From positions 6,129,747-6,193,746 of the forward strand of contig NW_006499563.1 of NCBI RefSeq assembly GCF_000471905.2: a stretch of 64,000 bases of DNA, written 5' to 3'. This document shows, in pieces, positions 44,382 to 56,400 of this stretch. A model generated the notes under the pieces. The model made no database searches and had not been told where the DNA came from. It was given only the letters and a program-made list of their open reading frames with translations. The first letter of the stretch is position 1, and each line of letters opens with the position of its first letter. Origin of the DNA: Amborella trichopoda. Its lineage: Eukaryota > Streptophyta > Magnoliopsida > Amborellales > Amborellaceae. The position numbers and the translations under genes are program-made.

Positions 44382-45060
44382 GAGCCCAGTTGACAACCTT
44401 CTTCAGTCCTAGGAGAATAGGTAGCCCAGTCGACATCCTTCTTTAGTTCTGGATAGCCCAGTTGACATCCTTCTTCAGTCCTGAATGAATAAGTAGCCCA
44501 ATCGACGTCCTTCTTTAGTCCTGGGTGAACTGGTAGCCCAATCGACATCCTTCTTCAGTCCTGGGTGAACAGGTAGCCCAGTCGACATTCTTCTTCAGTC
44601 CAGGGTGAACAGGTAGCCCAATCGACTTCCTTCTTTAGTCCTGGGTGAACAGGTAGCCCATTCGACGTCCTTCTTCAGTCTTGGGTGAACAGGTAGCCCA
44701 GTCGACACCTTTCTTCAAGGCTGGGTGACAACGTAACCCAGTCATTATCTCTTCCTCTAGGCTCGGTGACAATGTAGCTCAGTCATTATCCCTTCTTCAA
44801 GGCTGGGTGACAATGTAACCCAGTCATTATCTCTTCCTCAAGGCTGGGTGACAATGTAGCTCAGTCATTATCCCTTCTTCAAGGACCATCCCTTCTTCAA
44901 GGCTGAGTGACAACGTAGCACAATTATTATCCCTTCATTAAGGACCATCCCTTCTTCAAGGCTGGATAACAACCAGCCCAGTCAACAGCCTTCTTCAAAG
45001 CTAGGTAACGACCTGCCCAGTCATGATCACTTCTTCAAAACTGGGGATTAACGTGCCCAA
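44382..45060 (+). repeat. 40-bp tandem array, two subfamilies
   Basis: The first half (to about 44715) has about eight units of GTAGCCCAGTCGACATCC with TTCTTCAGTCCTGGGTGAAC. The second half has units of GTAACCCAGTCATTATC with TTCTTCAAGGCTGGGTGAC. Both have a 40-bp period. The minus-strand ORF 44548-44015 is a by-product. Confidence 0.85.
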
Positions 45061-45292
45061 TCAACATCCTTCTTCAAGGACCCCCTCCCCATGCATGAAA
45101 TGTGCATGCCTTCTCCTTTTCTTATGAACCCTCTCCCCATGCATGAAATATGCATGCCTTCGTCTTTTCTTATGGACCTTCTGCCCATGCATTAAATGTG
45201 CATGCCTTCTCCTTTTCTCATGGACCTTCTCCCCATGCATGAAATGTGCAAGCCCTCTCCTTCTTCTATTATGGACCTCTCTCTCCATAAGG
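45061..45292 (-). repeat. 48-bp tandem repeat with a 16-codon period
   Basis: About four units of CCCCATGCATGAAATGTGC plus TGCCTTCTCCTTTTCTTATG-type sequence. As 48 is divisible by three, the minus-strand frame 45303-45061 (80 codons) stays open with repeats such as MHGEKVHEKRRRHAHL. No domain or translation signal is recognised. Confidence 0.75.
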
Positions 45293-45303
45293 TTAGTTGA
45301 CAA

Positions 45304-45707
45304 AGTAGCCTAGTCAAGGCAACAAACTGACAAAGCCAGGGTAGAACCTGTAAACGACATCAGCTAACCTAGCCGGCACGACAAGACCTTCAGGATCGTC
45401 TAATAGAACTTGCTCCCAACAAGACTCTGTTAACGAGACCCATAATGGTACTCTAATCGTCAAAAGAAAACATGGTGTAGAAGAAAACAGCACCGTCAAT
45501 TTGTCTCTTCTCCCCTTAAAGCCTCCATGGACAGACCCGCGAACAGTGCATCCATACAACTGAGCATCCTGGTTACACCGTTACATGAATCTCCTCGGCA
45601 TGCAAGTGATCCTGTGGCGAGGAAGGAAAAAATTAAAAGCCGAAGGAACATTTCTAAATGATTGCCCTTCTCGCTTCTCTTGAAGCACAACATTCAGTGG
45701 GAAAAGC
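45304..45707 (+). other. Conserved 3' internal region before LTR D
   Basis: 45510-45707 is the second copy of the block described at 38640-38851. The remainder shows no domain. Position directly before LTR D marks D as a 3' LTR. Confidence 0.5.
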
Positions 45708-46991
45708 TGTTTGAATGTATTTTTCAGCATCTTGGTCCCTGGTAGGAAGCTGGTCAATAAAACCTATAAAACAGTGGAAATTCTTGACAGCCTCGAAATG
45801 GCCCCAGAATTGCTCAAGATATTCGTTAGCACTTCAAAACACCACCTGTCAAGTTTCTTCCCGATCAGACATGTCTAAGGCAGTGAACACAAAGAAACAC
45901 TTTCAGCGAAATCAATCTCTAGCACCTTGAAATGAACCCTGTAACTAGAGGTACACTTTTGGTTTGTCAAATAGCTGTGGGACCACCACCATTATATCTG
46001 ACACTGTCAAAAACTCCTATGGGTCAAGTTCGACTTAATCGAGCCCTTCAAGACAAAGTTATGGGTAAAATACTGAAAAGGGGTAAGCCGCACAATATTC
46101 CCGTGTGGCCTCATCCATCAAAACGCCATTAAAGGTTGCTGTTTTTACAGTCATGAGCAGACACTTTTCAGGCCCATAACTCACTCGTTCCAATTCAGAT
46201 CGCTCTCAAATATGGTGAGCATGTTCGTCTCATCCAGATGAGCAATTCGATATATGGTACGCCCCGTGACAATGCCCGAGCAAAGAGAAACACTAAATGA
46301 AAGTCTCTGATCCGTTAAGGAAGTTGCAGAAAATTCGGTAGCAGTGCGCCTTGTTCGAGCAGCCAAATCATGACGCTCGCATATGTGCTTAGGATGAAAC
46401 CAATTGTGTTATGTGCATGAGGTCCGAGGCTATCTCTGACCTGAACCTCGCGTACGATGAACAGTTGAATTTAACACACGAAGGCACCAAAGCTCTGTAA
46501 ATTTCGGTCATCAGATTTCAAGATTCCAGCCAAAAACTCAAGATGACGAAATCTTCGTCCGGACACGAAATCAAGCTATGTTTGTTGCAACGTGATCATG
46601 ACGGCATGCTCATTGTGATTCAATAAAGAAATCACGAAGAAACAGCAATAAACGAGCACACAATCGATCCGATGTTTTCAAGACTCATCTAAGATTCAAG
46701 TCTCGTGATCATGGCTCAAAAACATGATTCATGGCTCGAAGTTGCTATCAAAATGATCGCCATGCTGAGCCTTACAAGAAAACAATAGTCTTTCGATCAA
46801 ATGGGCATCAGAACACCCCCAGGTCAACCATGGAAGATCACGCAATATCTCGAGCAGCAGTGTTCGACTGTTCTGGAATTCCAAGGATTGTTAGGCAAGG
46901 GTAAAACAATCTTTTTGCCCCTATTTTTAGATTTTTTAAATTGAATTAAATCGTAATTACTTTCAATGAGGGTTACTTTTGGGCCGAATTC

Positions 46992-47000
46992 TATATAAAT
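46992..47000 (+). promoter_or_regulatory. Putative TATA box of LTR copy D
   Basis: TATATAAAT is followed after about 100 bases by the AGAGAGAGAGGAGAGAGAAG run, the same arrangement as in copy A. Confidence 0.5.
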
Positions 47001-47249
47001 AGGCACTACCTTATTGTAAGAAAAGGCTTGATTCATTCTTTGATGATTGAATAGAAATTTCCATTCTTATTGAGCCTGTGAGTACGTCTTGGAGAGAGAG
47101 AGAGGAGAGAGAAGAAAAGGATAGGTACCCTTTGGGCTAGTAACTTTCTTTCTCCTCCCCACTCTCTCTCCTCCCCTCTTTCTTTCTCCTCCCCTTTTCT
47201 CATCTTTCTCTCTCTTTCCCTTTTCTCATCTCTATCTCCTCCTCATTGT

Positions 47250-47830
47250 AACTGGTGCAAGCTTAGAGCTGTTTTATTCTCCTCTCTCTCTCTCCCCTCT
47301 CTTTCATCCTCAGCATCGGGTGAGGTTTTCAGTCTCTTCTTCTTCTTTCATCCTCAGCACCAGGTGGGGTTGTCCCTCTCTTCTTCTTTCATCCTCAGCT
47401 CTAGGTGGGGTTTTCCCTCTCTTCTTCTTATATCTGCAGTGCCGGGTGGGGTTTTTTCTCTCCTCTCTTCCTTAATAGTCGATGAACCCTAGCGTCAATT
47501 AGATTTCTCTCTCCTCTCTTCCCTAACAGTCGGCAAGCCCTAGCACCAGTTAGATTTCACTCTCCTCTCTTCTCTAACAGTCGGCGAACCCTAACACCTG
47601 TTGGATTTCTCTCTCCTCTCTTGTCACAGCTAGTGAAGCCTAATGCTGGCTCAATCTATCTCCCTTGCTTCTCTCTTGTTGCAATCGGTGCAAACCTAGC
47701 GCCGATTGGTTCTCTTTCTCTCTTCTCTTCTGATAGTTGGGGAAGCCTGGTGCTGACTGTCTTTTCTCTCTCTTCTCTTCCGAAACAGTCTGCAATGTCC
47801 AAAGCAGACTGCATCTTCCTTCCCTCTCTC
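47250..47830 (+). repeat. Hairpin and related tandem repeats in LTR D
   Basis: 47307-47455 are four roughly 40-bp units of another type (CAGCACCAGGTGGGGTT). 47470-47830 are hairpin units. CAATCGGTG pairs with CGCCGATTG (47682-47690 with 47700-47708, nine of nine, one G-T). CAGTCTGC pairs with GCAGACTG (47786-47793 with 47804-47811, eight of eight). Confidence 0.8.
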
Positions 47831-48587
47831 TTTTATCTTCTTGTCTTTTCTCCCCCCCCTCTCTATTTGTTCCCTTCTTCTCTTACTTCATTCTTTCCCT
47901 CATGACCACCACTCTACTATTCTTTTGTTCGACTAAGAGGGATTGAGGTTAGCCTCTCATGGAAGTCCTGTCGTATAACCGTAATGTTGTTATGCTAGGA
48001 TTGCTTGGCCCATTTTATTGCCACGACAGACTTACCACCGTGCTTAACTAGTCGGTCTTGGTAATGACGCTTAGTAGTAATCCTATGAGCCGGTCTTAGT
48101 ACCAAGCCCATTTTACTACCATGTCAGGCCAAATACTTGCCTGCTTGATCATCTCGCTCGTCGAACTCTTCTCTCTCCCATCTTTCCTCCCTTCTTCTTT
48201 TTGAATGCACCTGCTTGTGTACATTCACTAAAGAGTAAACGGGTGAGGTCTGACCCACTCGTCTTACAACCTTTGCCATATATGTGTGTAATTGCAGAAA
48301 ATAAGAAGAATACGAGCCAAGAGACGAAATTTCGATCCAGTTTCATTACTGGGGGGCTTTCTTCGTGATCTAAGAGGGCGCCGACGGGAGCCAGCCCGCG
48401 TAAGTCCCGAACATACCATTAAAATTCCTCTCTCACCGGTTGGTAACACCTACCCCCGTTCTCCAACGAGGTTCTCGAGAGAGAGATCTCAGAAACGTTC
48501 CAGGTCTTCTCTCGAAACCCGAGACGCGTGCTGCCCGTTCATCCAGATTCGGAGGGTGAGATCGAGGCAATTAACCAGGGTTGATGA

Positions 48588-49846
48588 TCAAAATTAAACC
48601 AAATTTCTAAAAATTAAGATTTAATTGAATTAAAAGAAATAGAAAAATAGGGTGTAAAATGATAGATTTGCCCCTTCCTAATAATTTAAGAAATTTCAAA
48701 ACAGTCCCTATGCTGCCCCAAAACGTGCGTGACCATTCATGGAAGATGATCTGGGGTTGTTCTGATGTCCGTTTGAAAGATGATTGTTTTCTTGTAGGGC
48801 TCAACATGGTGATCAATTTGATACCAACTTCGAGCCATGGATCGTGTTTTTAGGGCACGATCATGCACCTTGAAATTTCGATGAATCCTGAAATTTCGGA
48901 TCAGTAGTGTGCTCGTTCCTTGAGGTTTTTTTGTGATTTTTTCTTTGGATCACACTAAGCATGCCATCACGATCGCGAGGCAATAAACACACCTCGATTT
49001 TGTGCCCAGACGAAGGTTTTGCAGGTTTGGAGTTTTGGCTGGAATCTAAAATTCTGATGACAATTTATAGTCACTTCATCAGCTTCGTGTGCAAATCTGA
49101 GCATTCATCATAAGTGAGGTTCGGACCAGTGATGTCCATGGACCTTACGCACGCGATGGAACTGGTTTGACGTTGATTGAGCTCACGAACGGTGTGATTT
49201 GGCCGCTCAAGCGAGGCATGATGTTGTTGATTTTCCTGCACTTTCTTCACGGATAAACAACTTCTCTCTAGCTTTCCTACGCGGTTAGGGGTCGTCGCGG
49301 GGCGTGCCACATATCGAAACGGTCGTCTCAATAAGACGAATACGGTTCAACAAGTTTGAACGTGATTCGACCTTTGATGAGGAAGATATAAGTGTCACAA
49401 TTCACTTATCGTGACTGTCCCTTTAATGGAGCTTTGTTGCAGCGTGGCCGCACGAGAATAGCATGCAGCTCCCCCGGTTTTGCTCTATTGCCTATAACAT
49501 CTTCTTGAGATGTCTGTTTAGGCTGCGATTTGATCCCTGGGCATTTCAAATTATTACGGATCTAATGGCGGTAATCCCACAACAAATTAAGATACTGAAA
49601 ATATAGTTGTAGTCATAGGATCCGTTTTAGGGTGCTTAGAGGTTGATTCTACCGGAAATGTTTCTCAGTCTGCAGTGCCTTAGACATGTTGGATTGTGAC
49701 AAAACATGGCAAGAGACTTTTGAGAGTTTTTATGAAGATTTTGACTAGTTCTGAGGCTATTATGAGATTGTCGAAATTTCCACTGTTTGCTAGGCTAGGC
49801 TTTAATTGAGCGAGGACCTCATGATGATGCAAAATACCTTCCAACA
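48588..49846 (-). mobile_element. Tat-type LTR, copy E (minus strand, 3'-truncated)
   Basis: On the minus strand it starts TGTTGGAAGG at 49846 (as LTR F, TGTTGGAAGC). It passes CATGTCTAAGGCACTG near 49690, the GATCGTGCCCTAAAAACACG part near 48850, and ends about 10 bases after LTR D, before the TATA region. R and U5 with the hairpin array are missing. It lies in inverted orientation to D. Its insertion separated gag copy 2 from any upstream part. Confidence 0.75.
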
Positions 49847-49879
49847 ATAGGGTTTGAGGATCTGGCACAAGAAAGGTGT

Positions 49880-52435
49880 GCGACGCATCCAAAAGGAGAG
49901 ACCTGACACGTCAGCAGCACTTGAACCCAATGATCTCCTTAAACAAAACCCCTTCTACCCATTGTAAATCGCAACGGAGTCCAAGACAAGAGAAGGAGAA
50001 CAATGCATGGTGATTCAGGTCATTGGAGATGACCCTAGTCATCAGAATCCATGATCCCAAGACCGTCGTGATCCTATGATGACTCAGTCTATCACCAAGG
50101 CCCAAGCTTAGTTGAGGCATCCTCAACCCGTTTTGACTAGCCCCCCTGATAAAGTCAACAGGTGGCATAAAACTCCTGCTATTCCTAGTGCTTCCTTCAC
50201 GGAAGAGACGGTTGAGGTCATGGTCATCAATCAGACTAATGAAGATCCTCAAGACCGAATAGCCCAGCTCGAGGAAGTCATTAACCGGATGGTGGAATGG
50301 CTCAATCAGGTGGAAAATGCCAAGCCTCCAGCGAATTCATCTCACCATAGTGGCAATTCACCTTAGCTACCCCATTCCGCAGATGAACCTCCAAGAAAAC
50401 CCCGTCTACCGCCAACCTATGGCTATCCCCCAATGCCGTCTTAAGCTCTTCTTCATTCGATTATGCAGGCTGATATTGATGCCATGGTCAACCATAGCTT
50501 ATGGAACAAATAGATCCCTAGTGCACGGGAAACCGTTATGTAACAAAAGCCTTACCCCGCATTCATTGACTCGTTGCCCTTCTCACCAAATTACCAAAAA
50601 GGAAGATTCCCCATCTTCAATGGTACATGCTCGCCTCATCAGCATGTTGCACATTTCATGTCAACATGCCAATAAATGGCCTCCAACGGTAGGCTCTTTC
50701 TTCACCAGTTTGTGGAAACTTTGGATGGTCCAGCATTCAAATGGTATGCCCGTCTCCCTCCAAACTCTGTTCACACATGGGAGGAGATGGGGCATCTTTT
50801 TTATAAGTGTTTCTATGAGGTTGAGAGAGAAGTGCAGTTCATAGAACTGCTTACCATGACTCAAGGTTTAGATAAGCCTGTCGATCATTTCATTTTCAGG
50901 TGGAAAGACTTAGCTACCCATCAAAGCAATCTTATGCCAGAAATCGATGCGGTGCAGACTTTTGTTTGCAACATGTGGCCTGAAATATCATTACATGTTG
51001 AATATATGAACCCCACCACCATTACAAAATTGATATCGAATGCAGTCCGGATCAACAGCTTATATAAGCATCTTAAGGGAGCCATGTCACAAGTCATGGA
51101 AGGAGGAGCTAATCAGTATGCTGGTAATAACCACACCAACTCACGGGGCTGTCAGGAAAAGAGCACGGTTAGTGCAGCAGCTACTATCTTTATGGTCAAA
51201 CAGGCCACTGACCAGACCAATATTCAGACCGTAGATGTTTTCAAGGGCTTGCTGCCTCGGAAAGCTCACGAAACCCCTCAGCAAGGGTAGCAGTTCCAAC
51301 AGTCCTATAATAGGGTTCCACCACCCCAAGGTGTCTATCAAAAGGACTACTGGGAAGAGAAGAACAAGGTCTATAGCTCCGATAAATAGTGGGTCCCAAT
51401 GCTCCTCCGAATGTTATTCGAACAAGGGATGATTGCTCTTCCAAAAGCAAAAGGCTAGATGAAGTCAGATTGCTAAATAGCAGGAGATATTATGCATATC
51501 ACTAGATGTTAGGGAACCCAGTCTAGGATTGGTTCGCTCTCAAAGACCATATCGAGGCATTAATTTAGAAATGGCAAATACATCTGGATAGCCTCAAAAA
51601 GGCATTCGACACCACTGAGACCTCCCACATGGTCATTGTTTGGGAAGAAGAACAAGATCAAGGGTTGTACCTCGACGAGCTCCTGCTCAACATTCTGCCT
51701 GTAATATTCACCATGATGGTCTAAGAGGGAATTATTTCTCCTCGTCCATCATGGCAGCCCAGGCACATAGTTTAGGCCACTGAGGATCTTTGATGCCCAT
51801 ACCATCAGATAGTGGACCACGATATATCTCAGTGCTTCAGTTTCTAGGACTTGAAAAAGGAAAAGATGAGGAGAGGGCGAATGGTTGTGGAAGTTTCAAT
51901 CCTGGATTAGGATGGGCATGAGCAAAAGCCAGATCTAGCAGAATGAAAGGACACTCAATAGCAGCCTCCACAGGAGAATGCACCTCCTGAGGCTCTCGAC
52001 TATGACAAGCCTTCTACTTTGTAGCCCTGACAGACTTAGAGGGGGCGAAGTAAGATGAAGTCCATGAAGAGGGAGGTAATTCGACAAGAAAACACGGCAC
52101 CGAACCTCACATGCCACGCCACCTTGTTCCTGTCAATAAAAAGAAAGACAGGTGGGCACGTGAGTCACTCATCGCAGAAGAAGGATGCCACGACGTCTCG
52201 CTGAAACCATGATTCCCCCACCTATCCTGCCTTTGCCAACTCTCCAAGATTTTCTCCCTTAAAGGGTCACATCATCCAGTAGTGACCATACTCTAAGTTT
52301 GCATACCAAAATTACCCCAGAGGGGATGGCTACCCATGTCTTTACTCCCACATCCGATAAAGGTGAGGACTTAAAAAGCACCCCTCAACGGTCCAAGCAG
52401 GGTAAAAACCTTAAAGATCCCCTGCAGGGTAAAGA
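49880..52435 (+). pseudogene. gag and linker, Tat-lineage, copy 2
   Basis: Collinear with 7030-9400. 50112-50366 holds ETVEVMVINQTNEDPQDRIAQ. After frameshifts the capsid core lies in 50676-51290: ETLDGPAFKWYARLPP, TWEEMGHLFYKCFYEVERE, PVDHFIFRWKDLA, ISLHVEYMN. A decayed knuckle (YAYH, then MLGNPV, ending DW) is at 51491-51532. LKKAFDTTETSHMVI follows near 51595, and a linker reaches to about 52435. It has many stops. No leader ORF or LTR precedes it directly, because LTR E interrupts. It is fused at 52435 to a chromovirus scrap. Confidence 0.75.
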
Positions 52436-52544
52436 AGATAGATGGAATCATTGAATGATTACGATTGTACAATTGATTACCTATCGGGTAAGACTAATGT
52501 AGTAGTCAACGCCTTAAGTCAAAAAGTTGTTGTCTCCGTGGCAT
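52436..52544 (+). pseudogene. Chromovirus RNase H-integrase junction fragment
   Basis: The frame reads MESLNDYDCTIDYLSGKTNVV and ALSQKVVVSVALL, the same as MDLLNDYDCTIDYQPRETNVI and ALSRKAVVSVAHL at 62624-62735. It is cut by LTR F at 52545. Only about 36 codons remain. Confidence 0.85.
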
Positions 52545-53938
52545 TGTTGGAAGCTATTTTTCATCAACATGGGGCCCCCGCTCAAGAAAGCCTAGCAAAC
52601 AGTGCAAATTCTGGTAGTCTCAGAATAACACTAGAATCGACCAAGATCTTCATAAGGTCTCACAAAAGTCTCCTGCCAAGTTTCATCGCATATGGACATG
52701 TCTAAGGTAGTGTAGACTGAGAAACGCTGGCATAATCAACCTTTAGCACCATGAAACAACCCCTATTACTAGATCTACTTTTTCGATATCTCAAAATGCT
52801 GCCAGATCACCACCATTAAATCCGACACGGTCGAAAACTTCCAGGGGTCAAATTTCAGCACGAACAGCCACTTCAGGACGACGTTATAAGCAAAAGAGTG
52901 AAACAAGAGGGGATGTACGCTATTCCCTTACGGCTACCCTGCAACTCCACGTCATGGAAAGGATAGTCTCAACCAGTGGCTTTCGACACTCATATCTCAC
53001 CCTCCCAAGTAAGATCCCACTCAAACTTGATGAGCATGTTCGTCTAGTTAACACGAGCGATTCAATATGTGGCATGCCATGTGACGACACCCGAGCGTGA
53101 AGAAAAGCTAGAGAGAAGTTGCTGATCCATGAAGAAAGTGCAAGAAATTCAATAGCATCGTGCCTCGCTCAAGCGGCCAGATCACGTCGCTCGCGAGCCC
53201 GATCGTCATGAAACCAATTCCATCATGTGCATAAGGCCTCAGATTATCATTGACCCGAAACCCGTACGTGATGAACGATCAGATTCTTCACATAAATTTG
53301 ACGAAGAGACTACAAATTCTGTCACCGAAATTCCAGATTCTGATCGAAATTCCAAAGTCGCAAAATCTACGTTTGGGCACAAATTTTAGTTGCTTTTGTT
53401 GCTCCGCGATCGTAACGGCATGCTCAGTGTAAGAACCATGCCCATCTTGCTAGTTCTAAGAACCATGCCCGTGTTGCTACCACTCCGAGTCAATGACTTC
53501 TAGTTGCAATGCTAGTCTCACCTCTTCGTCAAATTTTCTTCCCTTTTCTATCTTTATTTGAACCTTACGCTTCATCACCCTCTCGTGTGAATGTACAGTT
53601 TCTTAAGACAAGGGTGGGTCTTTCTGACCCACTTGTCTCTCAAATTAACCATAGAAGTGTTGTGCAGAAAGTAAGAGGATTGTAGGTCAAGGGAGGCGAT
53701 TTCGAATCAGCTAAAGCAGCTGGGGGGCTTTCTTTGTGATCAAAAAGGGCGTCCACGCGAGCCAGCTCGAGTAAGTCCCGAACTCACATTAAATTCCTCT
53801 CTTATCAGTTGGTATACATGCCCTTTCTATCGAGCAAGGTTTTGATAGAGTGGTCTCAAACCCCGGGTTTGTCAGAAACCCAAGATACATGCTGTCAGAT
53901 CATCCAGATCCAAAGGGTGAGATCGAGGAACCTAACCA
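52545..53938 (+). mobile_element. Tat-type LTR, copy F (5' LTR with central deletion)
   Basis: It starts TGTTGGAAGC and ends CCTAACCA. The U3 block to about 53430 and the end from about 53580 match copy A. The TATA region, CT tract and hairpin array are absent, leaving 1,394 bp instead of about 3.4 kb. Around 53430-53490 AAGAACCATGCCC occurs twice, close to the deletion point. Confidence 0.8.
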
Positions 53939-53941
53939 GCT

Positions 53942-53962
53942 TGGAGACTCCATTGGGGACTT
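53942..53962 (+). other. Primer-binding-site-like sequence after LTR F
   Basis: TGGAGACTCCATTGGGGA stands three bases after the LTR end, as after LTR A. Confidence 0.6.
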
Positions 53963-54027
53963 ACTACCCCTTAGTCAGCTCTCTCTTGTTTGACAAGTAT
54001 CCTCTTTTACTTTCTTCTATAATTTAT

Positions 54028-54762
54028 ATGGCGGCTGGGTTGTTCAACCCATTCATTTGAGTCGGGGACTTCCTTATCCCTGCACACGTGACTGTCCCAG
54101 GGAAGCAAACTGCTCAAGATGCCTTCCCTACTCTCCTCCTGAGTTAGGACTCACGGTCCGGCTCCTAGGTTCTCACCATGATCGGTGCGAGAGGGGACTC
54201 AAAAGTCCCCACCTCCCAACTACCTCGCCTTGGTGGACCCTTCTCCAAGGCCTCTTGCACCGGTGGCACATCTGCCACCACACATAGCACTCACCCTACT
54301 ACTGGAAAGTCTCTTGCTGGTCATATTGCTGAGGCACACCGGAAGGCTGCCCCCATCACTTCCATGAAAGGAAAGGAAGTTATCGTCTCTCCTAAGGTTT
54401 GCCGAAAGGCAGCCCCTTATGCTCCTTCACCACCCCGAATCTCCACACTTGGAGGGTCGGCACATAGAGGCAGAGGTCCTGAGATCTTCACCCCTCGTAC
54501 ACATCCAAGGGCTCGTGGTCCATCCACTCGAGCCACACTTCAAGGAAACCCTCACGTTGCTTTGAGCTCACATCCAGGGCTAGGCCTTCTCGATCCGACC
54601 CCTACATGCGTCATGCTACATGCGTCATGCATTTGCTTTCCACAGCTCAGGGTAGCTAGCTCTACGCCACCTCGAGCACATGAGGGTCGACCACTCCGTT
54701 CGCCCTCCCAACACACACAGCTTCACCTTGTGAGCGATAGGCTTCTGCCGCACCCCTCATAG
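54028..54762 (+). pseudogene. Leader ORF upstream of gag, copy F
   Basis: The ATG at 54028 gives MAAGLFNPFI, a stop, then VGDFLIPAHVTVPGKQ. From 54178 the frame is open to 54762 (LGGPFSKASCTGGTSATTH, HRKAAPITSMKGKE, HRGRGPEIFTPRTHPRARG). The homologous copy is at 5783-6471. Matching peptides in both suggest a translated ancestor rather than plain leader RNA, but I recognise no domain. High proline, serine and arginine content suggests disorder. Confidence 0.55.
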
Positions 54763-55041
54763 ACACATGCTCACGGGTCTCGGCCTCCTGAGGTCGAACC
54801 CATTTATTGGGTCCGGTTGACCCCCTAGTCACCCTGACGCTAACTCTAAAGGTGCACATGCACTGTCTTGGCAGGTCCCTTTTCTGACCTCAACTCAGAC
54901 AGAGTCGTGAACTAGCTCCTTCCTCTGTCACTCTCCAGACACCAGGCAAACACTTTGAGCCTGGTACTCAAAGGTTTTGCCTAAGAGTACCATCTTGAGC
55001 TAGCCTCAGATCAGCCTTGCACAAGGGCCCCACAAAGGACC

Positions 55042-56100
55042 TTGAGCAATGACTTGATGTCAGACAAAGGCCTCCAGCTCCAAGGCAGAACCCAGGCTGC
55101 CTTCCGTCCTTGGCCCCACTTCCTGTTCCAGCTCATAGACACAACCCTTACGTGTTCGAAGAAGGCAGGGCAGTCTAGTTCTCAAGCTCTATTTTGGAGT
55201 GAAGTCTACAGTCGTCTCAAGGTTAAGCTGTATAGAGGTCTTCAGATCCTGATCATAGAAGCCTTCAAGGCAGTCGAGGCCACCACCTTTGATGACCTTC
55301 TGCAACGTAACCCCTTTTTCCCTCTCCAAACTCCAGAGCCTGACCGAGTCCAAGTGTATTGCTGGGTTGTCACTACTCAGAAACCACGGTCCCAAGGCTG
55401 TCAAGAACCAGTCCTCACAAGATCCGCATACAAGGCTCGAGTCTAGTAAGGGCGGGCCCAACCCCTCCAGATTGACTTTCCATGCACCACTCGTGGACCT
55501 CAGCAGTCCACTGTCCTACCAGGCTCTGACCCTTTAGAGGAGACGGTTGGTGTCATGGTTATCAATGACCCAGACGATAGTCAAGAGGATCACATGAATA
55601 AGTTTAAGGAAATGATGCAAGCCATCCTTGTAATGATGGAACGCCTAGAGGCTTCCAGGTCCCCTTCTTTGATCGATTCCCCGACTGGTGAGGGCATAGT
55701 TTCCAGGCAAACTCCTCCATCACCCTCCCAAGACAATTCTACCTCCCGCAAGGTCTCCCAAACCGACATAGATGTTATGGTTTTCGATAGCCTCAAGAAC
55801 AAGGTCCCAGGCATGCAAGAGACGCCACTCTATCAAAATCCATACCCCGCGTACATAGACCATGTACCCTTTCCTCTGAACTATCAAAAGAAGAAGCGCC
55901 CTCTGTTCAACGGTATTTTGTCTCTGCACTAGCATACCGCTCACTTCTAGGAGGCCTGTCGGGAGATGGCAGTTGACGAACGACTGCTCCTTTGCCCGTT
56001 TGTTGAAACTCTTGAAGGGCCAGCCTTCTAGTGGTATGCTAGGCTGCCTCCCAACTCGGTACACACATGGCAAGAGATGGAGCAGTTGTTCTACTAATGC
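55042..56100 (+). pseudogene. gag, Tat-lineage, copy 3 (truncated)
   Basis: 55042-55446 covers the N-terminal part (SEVYSRLKVKLYRGLQILII, TFDDLLQRNPFFPLQ), collinear with 6890-7200. 55555-55932 has VMVINDPDDSQEDHMNKF and YPAYIDHVPFPLNYQKKK. The capsid core continues over stops to TLEGPAF and ARLPPNSVHTWQEMEQLFY near 56090. There the reading ends at a 100-bp tandem repeat. The knuckle and protease are absent. Confidence 0.8.
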
Positions 56101-56106
56101 TTCTAC

Positions 56107-56400
56107 GCTCAAAGCAGGACCTCAATGTTATCAATCACATAGTTAGGCTCTACAATATGCTCAAAGTAGGCACCTAACAAATCATAAAGCCAGTCCCTAT
56201 AATACACTCTAAGCAGGCACATCGTTGATGTCAATCACATAGTCAAGCCCTACAATACGCTCAATGTAGGCTCTTAACAAATCACAAAGCCAGGCTCTAC
56301 ATTACGCTCAAAGCAGGCACCTCGCTGTTATCAATCACATAGGCAGGTCCTATAATACGCTCAAAGTAGGCACCTATCAAATCACAAAGCTAGGCCTTGC
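56107..56400. repeat. 100-bp tandem repeat, three units
   Basis: Units start at about 56107, 56206 and 56306. Each has two related halves, one with GTTATCAATCACATAG, the other with CACCTAACAAATCACAAAGC, both with a CTACAATACGCTCAAAG-type part. It fills the junction between a plus-strand Tat gag and a minus-strand chromovirus gag. Confidence 0.85.

Larger units (their letters stand above)
45708..48577 (+). mobile_element. Tat-type LTR, copy D (3' LTR, complete)
   Basis: It runs from TGTTTGAATG to TTAACCA (2,870 bp). Block order is as in copy A, with a TATA box at 46992-47000, a purine run at 47095, and a repeat array at 47250-47830. The region filling the assembly gap of copy A is present (48220-48290). 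C and D may be the two LTRs of one deleted element, with the 40-bp and 48-bp arrays as its interior. Confidence 0.8.

Noticed and set aside
44015..44548. Minus-strand 177-codon frame with repeated GLKKDVDWATY
   Set aside because: By-product of the 40-bp array; the period is not a multiple of three and peptide units change frame.
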